Shown here: positions 1 to 10,580 of the stretch, piece by piece
How positions within the stretch are numbered: position 1 is the first letter of the stretch
Layout: each line of letters begins with the position of its first letter
Notes under the pieces: generated by a model
Told to the model about the DNA's origin: nothing
Databases searched by the model: none
The model's input: only the letters and a program-made list of their open reading frames with translations
Translations under genes and position numbers: made by a program
Assembly: GCA_963930775.1 (NCBI GenBank)
Contig: OZ005696.1
Location: 7,130,001-7,194,000, forward strand
Length of the DNA stretch: 64,000 bases
Direction of reading: 5' to 3'
DNA from: Cliona cf. orientalis
Lineage: Eukaryota; Porifera; Demospongiae; Clionaida; Clionaidae

Positions 1-560
1 TCATCCCTCACGTGCACTCCCTAGCCCTGCATCTGGCTAATGATGAATAATTTCTTTGGTGAATGGTTTTAAATATAATATATATATAATTATATCACTG
101 CAAAAAGCGGTGGGTCATATATCAACCTAATATGTGGGTCATCTGAGTTGCACTTGCTTCTAGCACATGCGAGTCAACAAAATGCTGACAAGAAATCAGC
201 AGATCCTTTCCTTCAATTGCCATTGTTAAGTGATAGCAATTGTTTTCATAGTATTGATCAGTAATCAGTCCATAAATTATATTTCAGTTCCAAAAAAACA
301 TGTGAATTCTTTTAAGATAAGTCACGTACTTTTCAGAACTTAGATTAGATGATGCCAAGTGTAGAAAGTAGTATTGTGCTTATCAATCAATACTACGGAA
401 CAATCACTATCATGTAACAATGGTAGGTGTACAATGAATTAAAGAATATGGTGATTTCTCATTATTTTTGTTGATTTGCATGACATTGTGACTATAGTAT
501 AAAAAGTGAGTACAACTAAGATAACCCATATTAGACCTGCAGCGTGCTATATTGGCTCCG
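1..560. other. AT-rich intergenic start of window
   Basis: No gene is visible. The first ~55 bases closely resemble 43390-43445, upstream of receptor copy 5 (shared core TCCCTAGCCCTGCATCTGGC). The region is therefore probably upstream flank shared by copies 1 and 5 of the receptor array, not unique sequence. Confidence 0.5.
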
Positions 561-628
561 TGCTGGAATGGCTCAGCCGATCCTATGAGAACTTATGTCA
601 ATAAGTGAAAAAAAAGAAAAAAATCAAA

Positions 629-702
629 GCATAGAGCGAGATTTGAACCCGCTACATTCTGTTCCACACACAAGAACCCCAACCACTACACCATCGATAT
701 CG
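629..702 (-). tRNA. tRNA-like sequence, probably pseudogene or SINE head
   Basis: The minus strand shows an A-box-like TGGTGTAGTGGTTGG, a B-box-like GGGTTCAAATC and a T-arm stem GCGGG/CTCGC around loop TTCAAAT. Downstream on the same strand is a T-rich run that could stop Pol III. An anticodon stem GTTCT/GGAAC can be drawn, but loop position 33 would be G instead of U, and the acceptor stem pairs only partly (about 4 of 7). This suggests a decayed tRNA or a tRNA-derived SINE. No anticodon is assigned. Confidence 0.35.
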
Positions 703-805
703 CTGTTGTCGCTGCTGCCAATCATTATTTCTCCCCTTTCGTAGACAAACCCTAGAGACTATCCCTGCTATATAACCATTGGCAACCCATCCCCAACCTA
801 GTATT

Positions 806-1145
806 GGGTACCAGCCCCTTCGCAAGAGAGAGGAAGGGTCTGGTAACATCCCTATACCCGCGTTGTGCTCATGTCTGGAATGTGGACATGGCCAATCAGA
901 TCACAGTGTGGTCTAGCGCGTGACCGCCATGTGCAGTACTTGCTCGCGCTATGCGCGATCGGCTTTGAATCGCGCCAGTACATAGTACTATGATCATTGG
1001 CGCGTGCGCGATGATTTTGGTTAGAAGCCACATGAGTTGCGGTCCACAACGTAGTAAAGATTACATTCACAACATTCCACTTGCACAAAAGTTGTATAGG
1101 GATGTTACCAGACCCTTCCTCTCTCTTGCGAAGGGGCTGGTACCC
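806..1145. repeat. foldback MITE with 51-nt perfect inverted arms
   Basis: The arms at 806-856 and 1095-1145 are exact reverse complements over 51 nt, beginning GGGTACCAGCCCCTTCGC. They are separated by 238 bp, and weaker complementarity continues inward (TGGAATGT on both sides). There is no coding capacity. The structure fits a foldback or MITE-type element. Target duplication not resolved. Confidence 0.75.
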
Positions 1146-1244
1146 CAGACTATCCCCACCCCCCCAGCCCCTCCCATCCATGCATACCGCGTATACGCAT
1201 AATATTATTATTAGGGTCGTGGTGAAAATTACATAAAATGGAAG

Positions 1245-1345
1245 AAAATCCCATGAGTGACTCATGGGAAGGATTTACGTCACCAAACCCATGAGTGACT
1301 CATGGGATTGATTTACGTCACTTTTCCCATGAGTCACTCATGGGA
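1245..1345. repeat. three palindromic CCCATGAGT(G/C)ACTCATGGG units
   Basis: The 19-nt palindromes at 1250-1268, 1288-1306 and 1326-1344 share the plan CCCATGAGTNACTCATGGG. Each is followed by a GATTTACGT word. The third contains the AP-1/CNC consensus TGAGTCA. Either a subterminal repeat array of a transposon or a regulatory cluster could explain them. The recurring GGGA-GATTTACGT motif also occurs in the foldback element inside receptor intron 3, which favours transposon origin. Confidence 0.6.
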
Positions 1346-1461
1346 AGGATTTACGTCTCTCTTGAATGGCGTCAATTCCCCGAAAGATAATCTCTTAAAG
1401 TTTATATACATGGGAATGATTTACGTACTTTTCATTAAAGAGTAAAATCCCACCTGACTGG

Positions 1462-1795
1462 TATTTAACGAGAAATGCGTAAATCCTCCCCATGTATAGA
1501 CACACATCTAACAAATTACTAAGGGAGGATTTACGCCATGAGGTGCCCCTGTAATTAGGTGAATTTGACGTAATTCATTCCCACGTGTATAACAAAGGAC
1601 CAAGGATTTCCAAGCATAATGCATAGAAACTTTCATAATAAGAAGTGCGTAAATCCTCCCCATGTATAGACACACACCAAGCAGTTTTATTAAGGAAGGA
1701 TTTACGCAATGAGGAGCCCCTGTAATTAGGTAAAGTTGACGTAATTCATTCCCATGTATCATCACAAAGGAGCAAGGATTTACAGGATACAACAT
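1462..1795. repeat. tandem ~185-bp duplication with TTACGT motifs
   Basis: Two near-identical units begin with GCGTAAATCCTCCCCATGTA at about 1468 and 1647. Each continues through an AGGATTTACGC word, a GCCCCTGTAATTAGGT block and a TGACGTAATTCATTCCCA block. No coding signal is visible. Motif content links it to the palindromes just upstream. Confidence 0.7.
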
Positions 1796-1859
1796 TTTAG
1801 TATGCACAGAAAGCACATTAAACTAATACAATCATTATGGAGATAGCCAATTAATTATA

Positions 1860-2260
1860 GATTGAATTAGATAAGCATAATTATTACATTATGACAGGTT
1901 TGCTTATTAAATAACATTGTATGGCTTAGTCGAATCCAAATGAGGCCGAGTCCGCTTCTTTGCTGTATTTTATCGCCGTTATAACCCACCGTGCCCAGAT
2001 GCCTATCAGCGGCATATCGTGCGGACGATGCATACAAAGACAGACCGACAAACTGGCCGCTTGCGCATGAGTGCGGGATAATAGTCTAGTTAACCATTCA
2101 TATAAGCTAGAGAATCAATTTTCAAACAGATTGGCGGGCGCGGCTGAGCCGCAGCCGATGGGCGGCTCTTTGGCGGCCAACGGCGGCTTTCGGGCGGCCC
2201 ACAGCGGCCTTGGCCGCCGCGGCAGTGTCCTTCTCGGCCACTGTATAAAAGTTAGCATTA
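1860..2260. other. upstream region of receptor copy 1, GC-rich block
   Basis: AT-rich sequence is followed by a GC-rich block at about 2128-2240 built of CGGC/GGCGG words. No gene recognised. It ends next to the conserved copy 1/copy 5 upstream block. Confidence 0.4.
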
Positions 2261-2261
2261 T

Positions 2262-2343
2262 TGCTTAATCTATGAATCCATAGATAGATCAAGAAGTGCA
2301 TGAAAGAGCCAAATTGCATGTGAACTCTGTGTATTCATCCAGC
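2262..2343 (+). promoter_or_regulatory. upstream block shared by receptor copies 1 and 5
   Basis: TATTGCTTAA, then GATCAAGAAGTG and TTGCATGTGAACTCTGTGTA, lead into the start codon here. The same words lead into the start of copy 5 (about 43578-43674). Copies 2 and 4 carry a different upstream block. This is probably a core promoter or 5'UTR that travelled with the duplication. Confidence 0.5.
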
Positions 2344-5264
2344 ATGAAGAATACTGTTCTGATAGTGGGCTCTCTATTCCTATTCAGTCTTGCTTCATTT
2401 GTCCTGCAAGGACAATCTCTGTGTGATCTCTCAGAAGATGTGGCAATTGCTGATGCTTGCTACAAACTAGATGAGCAACTGCAGTATGCGCTGCTGCAAG
2501 ACAAAGGAAATTTATACCGATTGAGAAAGGCCTTTTTTTATGCTCCCAATGCTCATCCAGTTTTGTTGAGAGTTATCTACAACATCACGTACGCTGAAAA
2601 TGCCACACTGCAAGTTGCTTACTGTACCGATGATACAAGTGCTGCCAGTGGACTATCAATCAATGATACTGTTATTGTCCTAGGCTGGACATCCAGCGGA
2701 GTTTTTACTGTTTTCCACCCGTTAACTATAAACTTTATGCAAATTCAAGTGCCATTTGTGCTGATGACTGTGTTCTACCACATATTCAATGCCATAAATC
2801 CTGAGGGGAGTGGACCAGAAGCAGCTACCTTCCTGTGGAATGGAGGCTATGACCTTCCAACTCTTCATCTAAATCTACACTTCACAAATCTGACCTGCAT
2901 TCCCAGCAAAGACATATTTTACTCTGTTCTGAATGATTTCAATTCATTGGTGAGTAAAATTATTAACTTTTTCACACCGTACTCATGTGGCATTAAAGTC
3001 ACGTAGTTTCCTTGCAACAGTTAATGTTAGCTACCATAGTAATGGTTTGCTACACACTAGTGCATGTGCTTTAAGACCACATGCACCTATTAACAGTAAG
3101 TTACAATAGTTATACCACGGTCACCAGGGTGTGCCCTCAGAATAGGGTGGTTAGAGCGCAGTTGAGTAAACTTGTAACGTGATAGGCATAAGTTTTTCTG
3201 AGGAGCCTGGTTTCTCTCTGGGGCACACAGCATGGAAAGAGGTCGTTTGCTATCGTCATTCATGCATTGAAAAATCAGTTATTACACGGACCTTCTCTCA
3301 CGCTACACAGCAGATTTTGGCACGTTGCTTTGTAAGCCCTCGGGCCTGCGGCCCTCATGCTTTATATCACTACTGTACAAGTATGTTTGATGTCACAATC
3401 ATGGGATAATGTGACTGAACACTACTAACAGCATGGTGCCAGTTAGTACAGTGCGCATGCGCAGATGAAGACCACACCCCTCACTGCAGGCCGCGGCAAG
3501 AGTAGCTGCTCAAACTCATCGTGTAATGGCGACGTTCTCATTCCGCTCGAACGTCGAATCTACCACCAGACCATGACAAAGAGCAGACATCGCCTCTCGC
3601 TTCGCTCGAGGCTCGGTGGCCTGCCAAGCAGGCCTGTCGAAACGCGCGGCGCTTGCGCCTCTCGCTCGAGCTCAAGAATGCATCTCTATGGCCCCCTAGG
3701 CCCTGGCAACCTCGTTTGTGCACACGGCACAACATTTCTGACCAATCGTGAGTCTTCTGAATTTGTAGGAGAACGCATCTTTTATGCCCTCCAGGTTAGG
3801 ATACGGACTATATAAGAAAATTGATCGTCTGAAAAGTATTTTTCGTTGTATACAATATCTGCCTTGTGGCACTCAAGCCTGCATGTATAATAACTAATAC
3901 CAGAAGCACATGAAGAGAAGGAGAGTAGCTACATCTAGAAGTTATCGAAAATTATATCAATATCTTGTGATAGTCTCAACAAATAAATCTAACTACACCT
4001 AGGGATAATTGTAGTGGGTGCTATATACTATACCAAGAATAGCGCTATAGTGTAATGTGCCATGAACACTGTAACCACAAGTTATTGGTATGTTCAAAAC
4101 TTCCATAATAATATTATTATGGCAGTTTAATTTCTAACTTTGTTCTAGCTACGAGTCTACGCAGGAATAGATATCACCGGAATTATTCAAGATAGTGGAA
4201 ATACTCGTCTTGTTGGATTCTCGTTACCAAGTTCAAGTGTTTCTCCGGACCATACAACAGCTGAGTCAGATTTTTGGCTGTATATAGTTTATGTACTGAG
4301 CACATTTGTACTGTATGCAACATGTCTCACAACATTATTCTTTCTTGTGTCCAAAAGTGAACAAAAGGGCATAAAATCTTTCACCAAGAGAAACCCGGAG
4401 GTATTGACAGCCACAATCATTGTGATTGGGAGCTTTGTAGTTGTGGAGATTCTTGCAGAGCTAGTTATGGCAATTATTTGGACAGCGAGTGCGAAGCATC
4501 ACTTCATTGGTTTCACTGTATTCATTGCTGCCATTGCATATTATGCTCCTGGCGTATTTTCTGCATACAAAATTGGAAGGAAATGTTATGCATACTATAA
4601 TAAAGTGCGTGGCACTAAAACCCGTAAAATTATTGAAGAGGCGAAGATTGATGCTCTTTTTAAATGTTGTGTGTGGATAACAGCCTACTTTGCGTATGTT
4701 ATTCTGTATTCCTTTTTTCCTGCTTTTGTGCTAGCATTTGCCTATCCAACTAGAGTTATTACTATCTTTGCCTTTATGGCTACATTCTTGGTTTTATCCA
4801 TTGTTTACCTCACCACTTATATAAAGAAAGGTGTCACTTTTAAATGCTTAAAAGACAAAAATCAAGTTTTTATTAGCTTCACAAAAGTTATAATCTCCAT
4901 TGTACTGATTATTTTACTGCTTTACTTTTTTCTGCTAATTTTTGCACTCCTTTATGCTCTCGTGATCGGGAGAGCCTCGGTTGTTAGTTCAGCTCCTCTT
5001 GCTGTTCTCTCTCTCCTTCCTTCCATTTTAATTTCTATTGCAGCCTGGGCGATGAAATCCACCCTGCTAAAAACTGATAATGATGGGAGCAAAGAGGCAA
5101 AACAAGGCATAGAAGTATTAATTAACGAACAGGCTGGGGACAGGGGTGTCATTGAAATGGAAGGGATATCGATTGATCGAGATGGAGAAGCAACTAAGCG
5201 GCGACAACAGGAAGGAGCAAGTTGTGGCGATGAACAGGAAGATAAACAAGATACTAAAGTTTAA
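2344..5264 (+). CDS. orphan 7TM receptor-like protein, copy 1
   Basis: Two exons, 2344-2949 and 4149-5264, joined by a phase-0 intron (donor TTG|GTGAGT, acceptor TTCTAG|CTACGA); 573 aa. The start is placed at MKNTVLIVG, which opens a clear signal peptide; an upstream in-frame ATG at 2296 would only add a polar leader. Exon 1 encodes a ~180-residue ectodomain with cysteines (CDLSEDVAIADACYKL, AYCTDD, LTCIPS) and N-glycosylation sequons (NITY, NATL, NDT, NLT). Exon 2 encodes ~40 more outside residues, then seven hydrophobic segments (the first near residues 244-268) and a charged cytosolic tail. This matches N-out receptor topology, but no DRY or NPxxY motif is visible. Family not recognised; receptor function is inferred from architecture only. 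Confidence 0.8.
2950..4148 (+). other. intron of receptor copy 1
   Basis: 1199 bp. It contains a GC-rich patch at about 3470-3720 with Ser/Arg-rich spurious reading frames and no recognised protein. No transposon ends were resolved. Confidence 0.5.
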
Positions 5265-5889
5265 CAGGCCTATAATAATGTCACTTGATTGAACTTGAAT
5301 AATATTATTAGTCTTACTGTTACTGTATAGCTAAAATTAGTATAGTATTAATCATAATCTTTATTAATTTTTATAATTATTACCATTTGCTTATCCTTTG
5401 TCCTTTAATTTAAATTCTGTTTGTATAGGTACATGCACGCATTAGCTTATTAGCTACTTCATGTATCTACTGCATATTTGCAGGAATATTATGCTAGTGT
5501 GATATATTTCATCGTGGGGGCGAGCGTTCGCGAGTTTGTGTGTGCATGACACACGTCTAAGCTTATAGCGCTGCCGGGCACAAATAATATTATTATGCAA
5601 GAGATGTCGACATCAGCATGCGTGCGTCTCGCATTCTATGGTTCTGGCCGTCCTTTTATTCAACTACTTAGCAATGGACTTGTAAAATTATGTGAGTTTG
5701 TTAGCGTGCCACAAGCTGGAACGTACTGACAAAGCTACTGTGAGTCTGATCCTTTCGTTCGTCGCTTCCATCCCGAGCTCGAGCTCTCTTTTATCGCGCT
5801 CAGTCTCTGTTGCTGTCTTCTCTGTCTATTTCGTTCTCTCTAGCTAATGTTGGATCGTTCTTGGACCGTTCCTCTCGATCTCCTTTGTG
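5265..5889. other. 3' flank of receptor copy 1
   Basis: AT-rich 3' flank, then CG-bearing sequence at about 5510-5830. No gene supported. Confidence 0.4.
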
Positions 5890-8800
5890 ACGGTGGCCCA
5901 GAAGTGTGACTCCTTTTGGTCCTCAACTCAATCCTGATTCTGATTCTCCGACTTGAGTTTGATTTTGATTCAGATTCTCTGACTTGATTCTGATTCTCCA
6001 ACTTGATTTTGATTTTAATGAACACTTGACCATCTCCCCAGTAGCTGCACAGTGTAATGGTGCATGTGGTAAAAGGTCGTCAATAGAATGCGTACACATC
6101 GATCGATGCTGGCCCCAGAAGTCATGGAGATGGCGTCTAAGATCGACTCTCAACCTTGATAGCGACAAGTTTCGAGGCTTCAATCACAGAGACGAACTCG
6201 ACAATACAGTATTCCTTCCGAAGTTCAGGTTGGTCACGCTGCTGCAGTCGCGCGCGGGCCAGCCCCTTGTGGCGCATGGCAGTGATGCGTGCTATATATA
6301 GCGCAAGGCTAGCTTTATTTAATTTATCCATGGCATTACGTAAGCCAAGAAAATACGTGAAGTTCAACCAACAGTACTTCTCAGAGAAAGTAGCGCTCAG
6401 CTTGTAATCTATTCGCTGGATATACGCGTAAGATACTCTACATATTTACTGATTTTCAAGTCTCAGAAAGGCTCCGGCGAGGCCCTGAATTTTCTCATAA
6501 TTACCTCATAGATTACCTAAGAGATTACACCATAGGTTTCATCATAATTACACTATAATTACCTCATAACCACAGAAAAGTAAATTGCTACTGGGGAGAT
6601 AATGAAAAACTTAGAGACTACGTCCAGAGTCCCTCACGAATACGCCGCCATAAATTCCAACTACGACACACTGACAAACTGCGCATGCTCCGTATACGCG
6701 TACAGTATTGGGGCGCCCGGGCGCGCGGCTTGAGCCGGTTGACCCGGACGTGACCTCCACCTGCCCTGGCATGTGCTAGACTGAATAGGGAAATCCCCCC
6801 CGAGTGCGTGCTCGCCAAAGAAAGCCAACTGAGAGATTCGCCATGTCTCATCGATAGTCCACGATCTCTTCTACGCTAGGTTCGAATTTTGGGTCCCAAC
6901 ACCCTGTCATGCGCGCTAAACATTTTGAAGCAGTTTTCACCCCAATTTCATCATAGGTTTCATCATCATTTCATCATAGGTTTTATCATCATTACCTCAT
7001 CGAGCGGCCGAATCGATTTGTTAATTGGGACTCTGGACGTAATGAACAACATAGAGACTACATCCCGAGTCCCTCATAAGTATTGCACCGCGCTTACTGC
7101 ACGCCGCCATAATTCGAACTAGGACACATCGACAAACTGCGCATGCTCCGTACACGCATATATTGGGGCGCGCGGCTTGAGCCGGTTGACCCGAACGTGA
7201 CCTCCACTGCCATGTGCTAGACTGTATAGGGAAATCCCCCCAGAGTGCGAGCTCGCCAAAGAAAGCGAACTGAGAGAATCGCCATATGTCATCGATAGTC
7301 CACGATCTCTTCTACGCTAGGTTCGAATTCTGGGTCCGAACACCCTGTCATGCGCGCTAAACATTTTGAAGCAGTCTTCACCCCAATTTCGTCATAAATT
7401 TCATCATAAATTTCGTCATTACTTTTTGTCATCATTTCATCATCAATTACTCATCGCGCGGCCGAATTGTTTTTTTTTTTTGCGGATTGGGACTCGGGAC
7501 GTAATTATGATTCTCCGACTTGATTTTGATTTTGATTCTCTGACTTGATTCTGATTCTCTAACTTGATTTTGATTTTTATTTCTCTGATTCAATTCTTAT
7601 TTAGATTCTTACTTCGATTTTGTAAGTGGATTCTGATTCTCTAACGTGATTCTCATTGGGCTTTCCATTAATAATAGCTAACTAAAGGACCTGTAGCTAT
7701 AGGGAACCTGCATTTTAATGCCCCCCAAGAATAATTAAAATTGCCAGAAGAGGCCCATAGAACCAATTAATTATTGCCAACTGGATCCTCAAGAAACTTA
7801 TTAAATTGTTTAAAAAAGCCCCCTCTGGATGTACTAATTGTCAATCGGGAATCCTCAATGCATGGGGGGTGTATAATGCCTATTAAATGGAAAAGCCCAT
7901 TACTGGTTTTTAGCAAAGCAAGCCGTCTTAAACTAATGACATACATGCAATTAAGATATTAACCCACTCATGGTACATGATTCTTTTTCTGTAAGATTTT
8001 ACTCCACTGCCGTAAACAGTAACAAGACTGTCTACTACATGGAATAGTACCTCTTACGCTATTACTGCAGTAGGAAATGTTATGCTGTTGTAAATATCTG
8101 TTACCCTTGTGCATTCACTTTCTTTGTTTACTTGCACCCAGGTAGAAACTACCTATAGAGACACCACTGCACCAGCCCCGTGCCGCCGATATGGTATGCA
8201 TGTGATCATGATGGTAGTCTATAGCACCATGAGCATGATGAATCCTTGAATGAATCTTTTGACTTGCATGAAGGCTCGCCCCACACAGATGATTATCACC
8301 ACTAAGTTGGCTACTGACTGAAGGGGAGGATCGGCTGAGGAGGGAGGGGAGGGGGAAGTTTTGGGGCAGATGCACCCTTACGCTGCTTGTGGCCCTAATC
8401 CAGCTGCCATTCTGAAAGGACAGATAGCTATTATTTTGAGTCACCACTAGCTTGTACGTAGAATAAGAATCAAGTTAGAGAATCAAAATCCAGTTACAAA
8501 TAAGAATCAAGTCAGAGAATCAGAATCAAAATCAAAAATCAAAATCAGAATCAAGTTAGAGAATCAGAATCCACTTACAAAGGATCTATTAAAACTGTGA
8601 TGTAGCTAATAATTGTACGAATTATGAATTTGTTTAGAGTTGAGTCACATTTTTGATGAATGATGTTCGTTTGAACTTGTTTATTAAATCTATTCTAATC
8701 CTCGAAGAAACTCTGATTCTTAGGGTGAATTCAAGTTAGATAGCTATATTACAAAAACAAGAATCAAGTCAGAGAATCAGAATCAAAATTAAAAATCAAA

Positions 8801-8915
8801 ATCAAGTTGGAGAATCAGAATCATATCGGAGAATCAGAATCAAAATTAAATCAAGTCAGAGAATCAGAATCAGGATTGAGTTGAGGACCGAACAAGTGCA
8901 CTTTTGGGCCACTGT
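5890..8915. mobile_element. ~3-kb non-autonomous element with inverted GATTCTGATT-rich ends
   Basis: The left end (about 5890-6020) and the right end (about 8790-8915) are inverted copies. GTGGCCCA(G/A)AAGTG is followed by GGTCCTCAACTCAATCCTGA and then by degenerate GATTCTGATTCT/GATTTTGATT repeats. More GATT-rich tracts lie at 7508-7650 and 8466-8580. The interior holds a direct duplication (see 6603-7500) and no transposase. A non-autonomous or foldback transposon is the simplest reading. The target duplication is unclear. Confidence 0.65.
6603..7500. repeat. tandem ~430-bp direct repeat inside the 5.9-8.9 kb element
   Basis: Units at about 6608-7030 and 7043-7500 share successive blocks: GACAAACTGCGCATGCTCCG, GGCTTGAGCCGGTTGACCCG, CATGTGCTAGACTG, CACGATCTCTTCTACGCTAG and CACCCTGTCATGCGCGCTAA. 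Both end in CATCAT-rich tracts. No protein is encoded. Confidence 0.8.
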
Positions 8916-8989
8916 ACCTTTGACTCTGATCATTTGATTTGAGCATACGCAAATAATTACCCCGCGCGCATGCGCAAGGGGTAAAGTAA

Positions 8990-9312
8990 TCGGTTTTGTC
9001 TGTCGTCTGTCGTTAGCACAAAAATCGCCAGATCTGGAGATCTAGGCGTCTAAGTGACTCGTAAGTACAGCATATCCGTCGATATCGTCGAAAAACTAGC
9101 TTCATTATGCTTCGAATCATTTGATAAGGTCCATGAGCGTCGCAAATACTGCATATTGTTGACCACGCCTATCAACACCACCCACCATGTGCTTTGTGCT
9201 CATGCGCACAACCTGGCACAATTTGTAGGTAAAGATCGTCAACAGACTGCATGTGGCATACATGGAGTTCACATCGACGCTGCAGCGCGCGGGGTATGTG
9301 CTCTATAGAGCT
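8990..9312. repeat. segment duplicated at 24690-25015
   Basis: Shared blocks include AAAATCGCCAGAT, TCTAGGCGTCT, GTAAGTACAGC, TCGTCGATATCG-like and CGCGCGGGGTATGT. The second copy lies upstream of the decayed PLOD remnant, as this one lies upstream of the first PLOD remnant, so the two belong to one segmental duplication. Confidence 0.6.
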
Positions 9313-9860
9313 CTAGTTGGCTAAGAGGCGTGGCCCCCAATGGAGAGCACGTGTTATTTTCGCGCGCATGCTCAGTCAGCCAAACTGGACAGACGGACAG
9401 ACGAACTTCCGCCTAACGATCAAATGTGGGGCTCGCTCACGCTCGCCCCCAAATATACTTAATTTTCATGATAATTTTGATCTAGTTTAGAAAAGTATTT
9501 ATTCTACTAGTGGTCAATTGAAAGTTACCAAAATGAAATTTTTTTGTTCATCATAATAATGTCATAATCCAGTTACAGTTTTATAGCACTATGAATAATT
9601 AATTTTATTATCCTAAAATACAAGTTTTTGTTAGACCTCCCTGTGTATATAATTATTATAGCATGCACGCGCATAAAATATTATTATGCATGCCGTGTGT
9701 ATCAGTGTTTCATGCACTTGCTATGATAATAGTATACCAGTAATTATCATGCAGTCCTCAGTTGCATCTGGGTTCACTGATATATCAAATAGCTAAAGCT
9801 TGTGACCTTATGCAATTTTGTGGTATACTTATACTAGGAGATCATGACTATGGAATAATG
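9313..9860. other. intergenic
   Basis: AT-rich. No gene, RNA or repeat end recognised beyond short TATTAT tracts. Confidence 0.4.
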
Positions 9861-10560
9861 AGTTAGTCCTCTTCTTCCACCGCTGCTGTGCCTGCTACCA
9901 CCACTGCTCTGCCGGCCATGGCTCGTATATATAGGAGGGGTGGAGTAGCAGCTTCTTTGGGAAGTACACAATCTGAATAAAAAGGGAGAATGCTATTGGG
10001 GTGGCAATTATTATAGCATCGCTTACTGTTTCTGAAGAGCCTGGGGAGTGCTTTCTGGAGTCAAACTTTAGTAGTAACATGTCCTATGCTGTAGGAGACA
10101 CGAGTTTTAGATTCAAAATAGGATATTACCATCGCCATAGTTACATAAAGTCGGTATCATGGACATACCCATTCTTCCACCTGAAGGTGTTCCATGTGGA
10201 CACTCTTCCTATCATAATGTTGGTTGGAGTACTGGTGCCCTGTAGTACGCAACAACTATATTATATTATTACTGCCCTGAATCAGACACAGTTAAACACA
10301 TGCCCCATTGGCTCCGGAGTGCCTACAGGGGATCATGATGGAGATGCCGACAGAATACCTAATAGTACCATTATCAATCAGACAAAATTATTTCAATTAT
10401 TGCATTGATTATAAAGGGATTTACTCATTTGACACTTCCCATCTCAACAACGACATGTACATGATCTTTGATATCAGGCTGGTATGTTCAAATCTGGATA
10501 ATTATAGGTATTATTTGTCATGCCCTGTGCATGTGTGGTGGCTTGAATACGTAGTTGCAT
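9860..10560. repeat. segment duplicated at 50140-50740
   Basis: Long near-identical stretches are shared with the 3' flank of the RNF212-like gene (for example CTGCTGTGCCTGCTACCACC and GGAGTAGCAGCTTCTTTGGG). One plus-strand reading frame (10001-10408) gives a plausible but unrecognised protein with TVSEEPGE, and frameshifts follow at the 3' side. The 50-kb copy is broken by stops. I treat both as remnants of an unknown exon, possibly a distant ectodomain, carried by segmental duplication. Confidence 0.55.
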
Positions 10561-10580
10561 GTGCCTGTATGCACGTGCAG

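Noticed and set aside
3465-3815. Ser/Arg-rich frame in the copy 1 intron
   Set aside because: GC-rich patch open on both strands, no family features and no splice-consistent partner.
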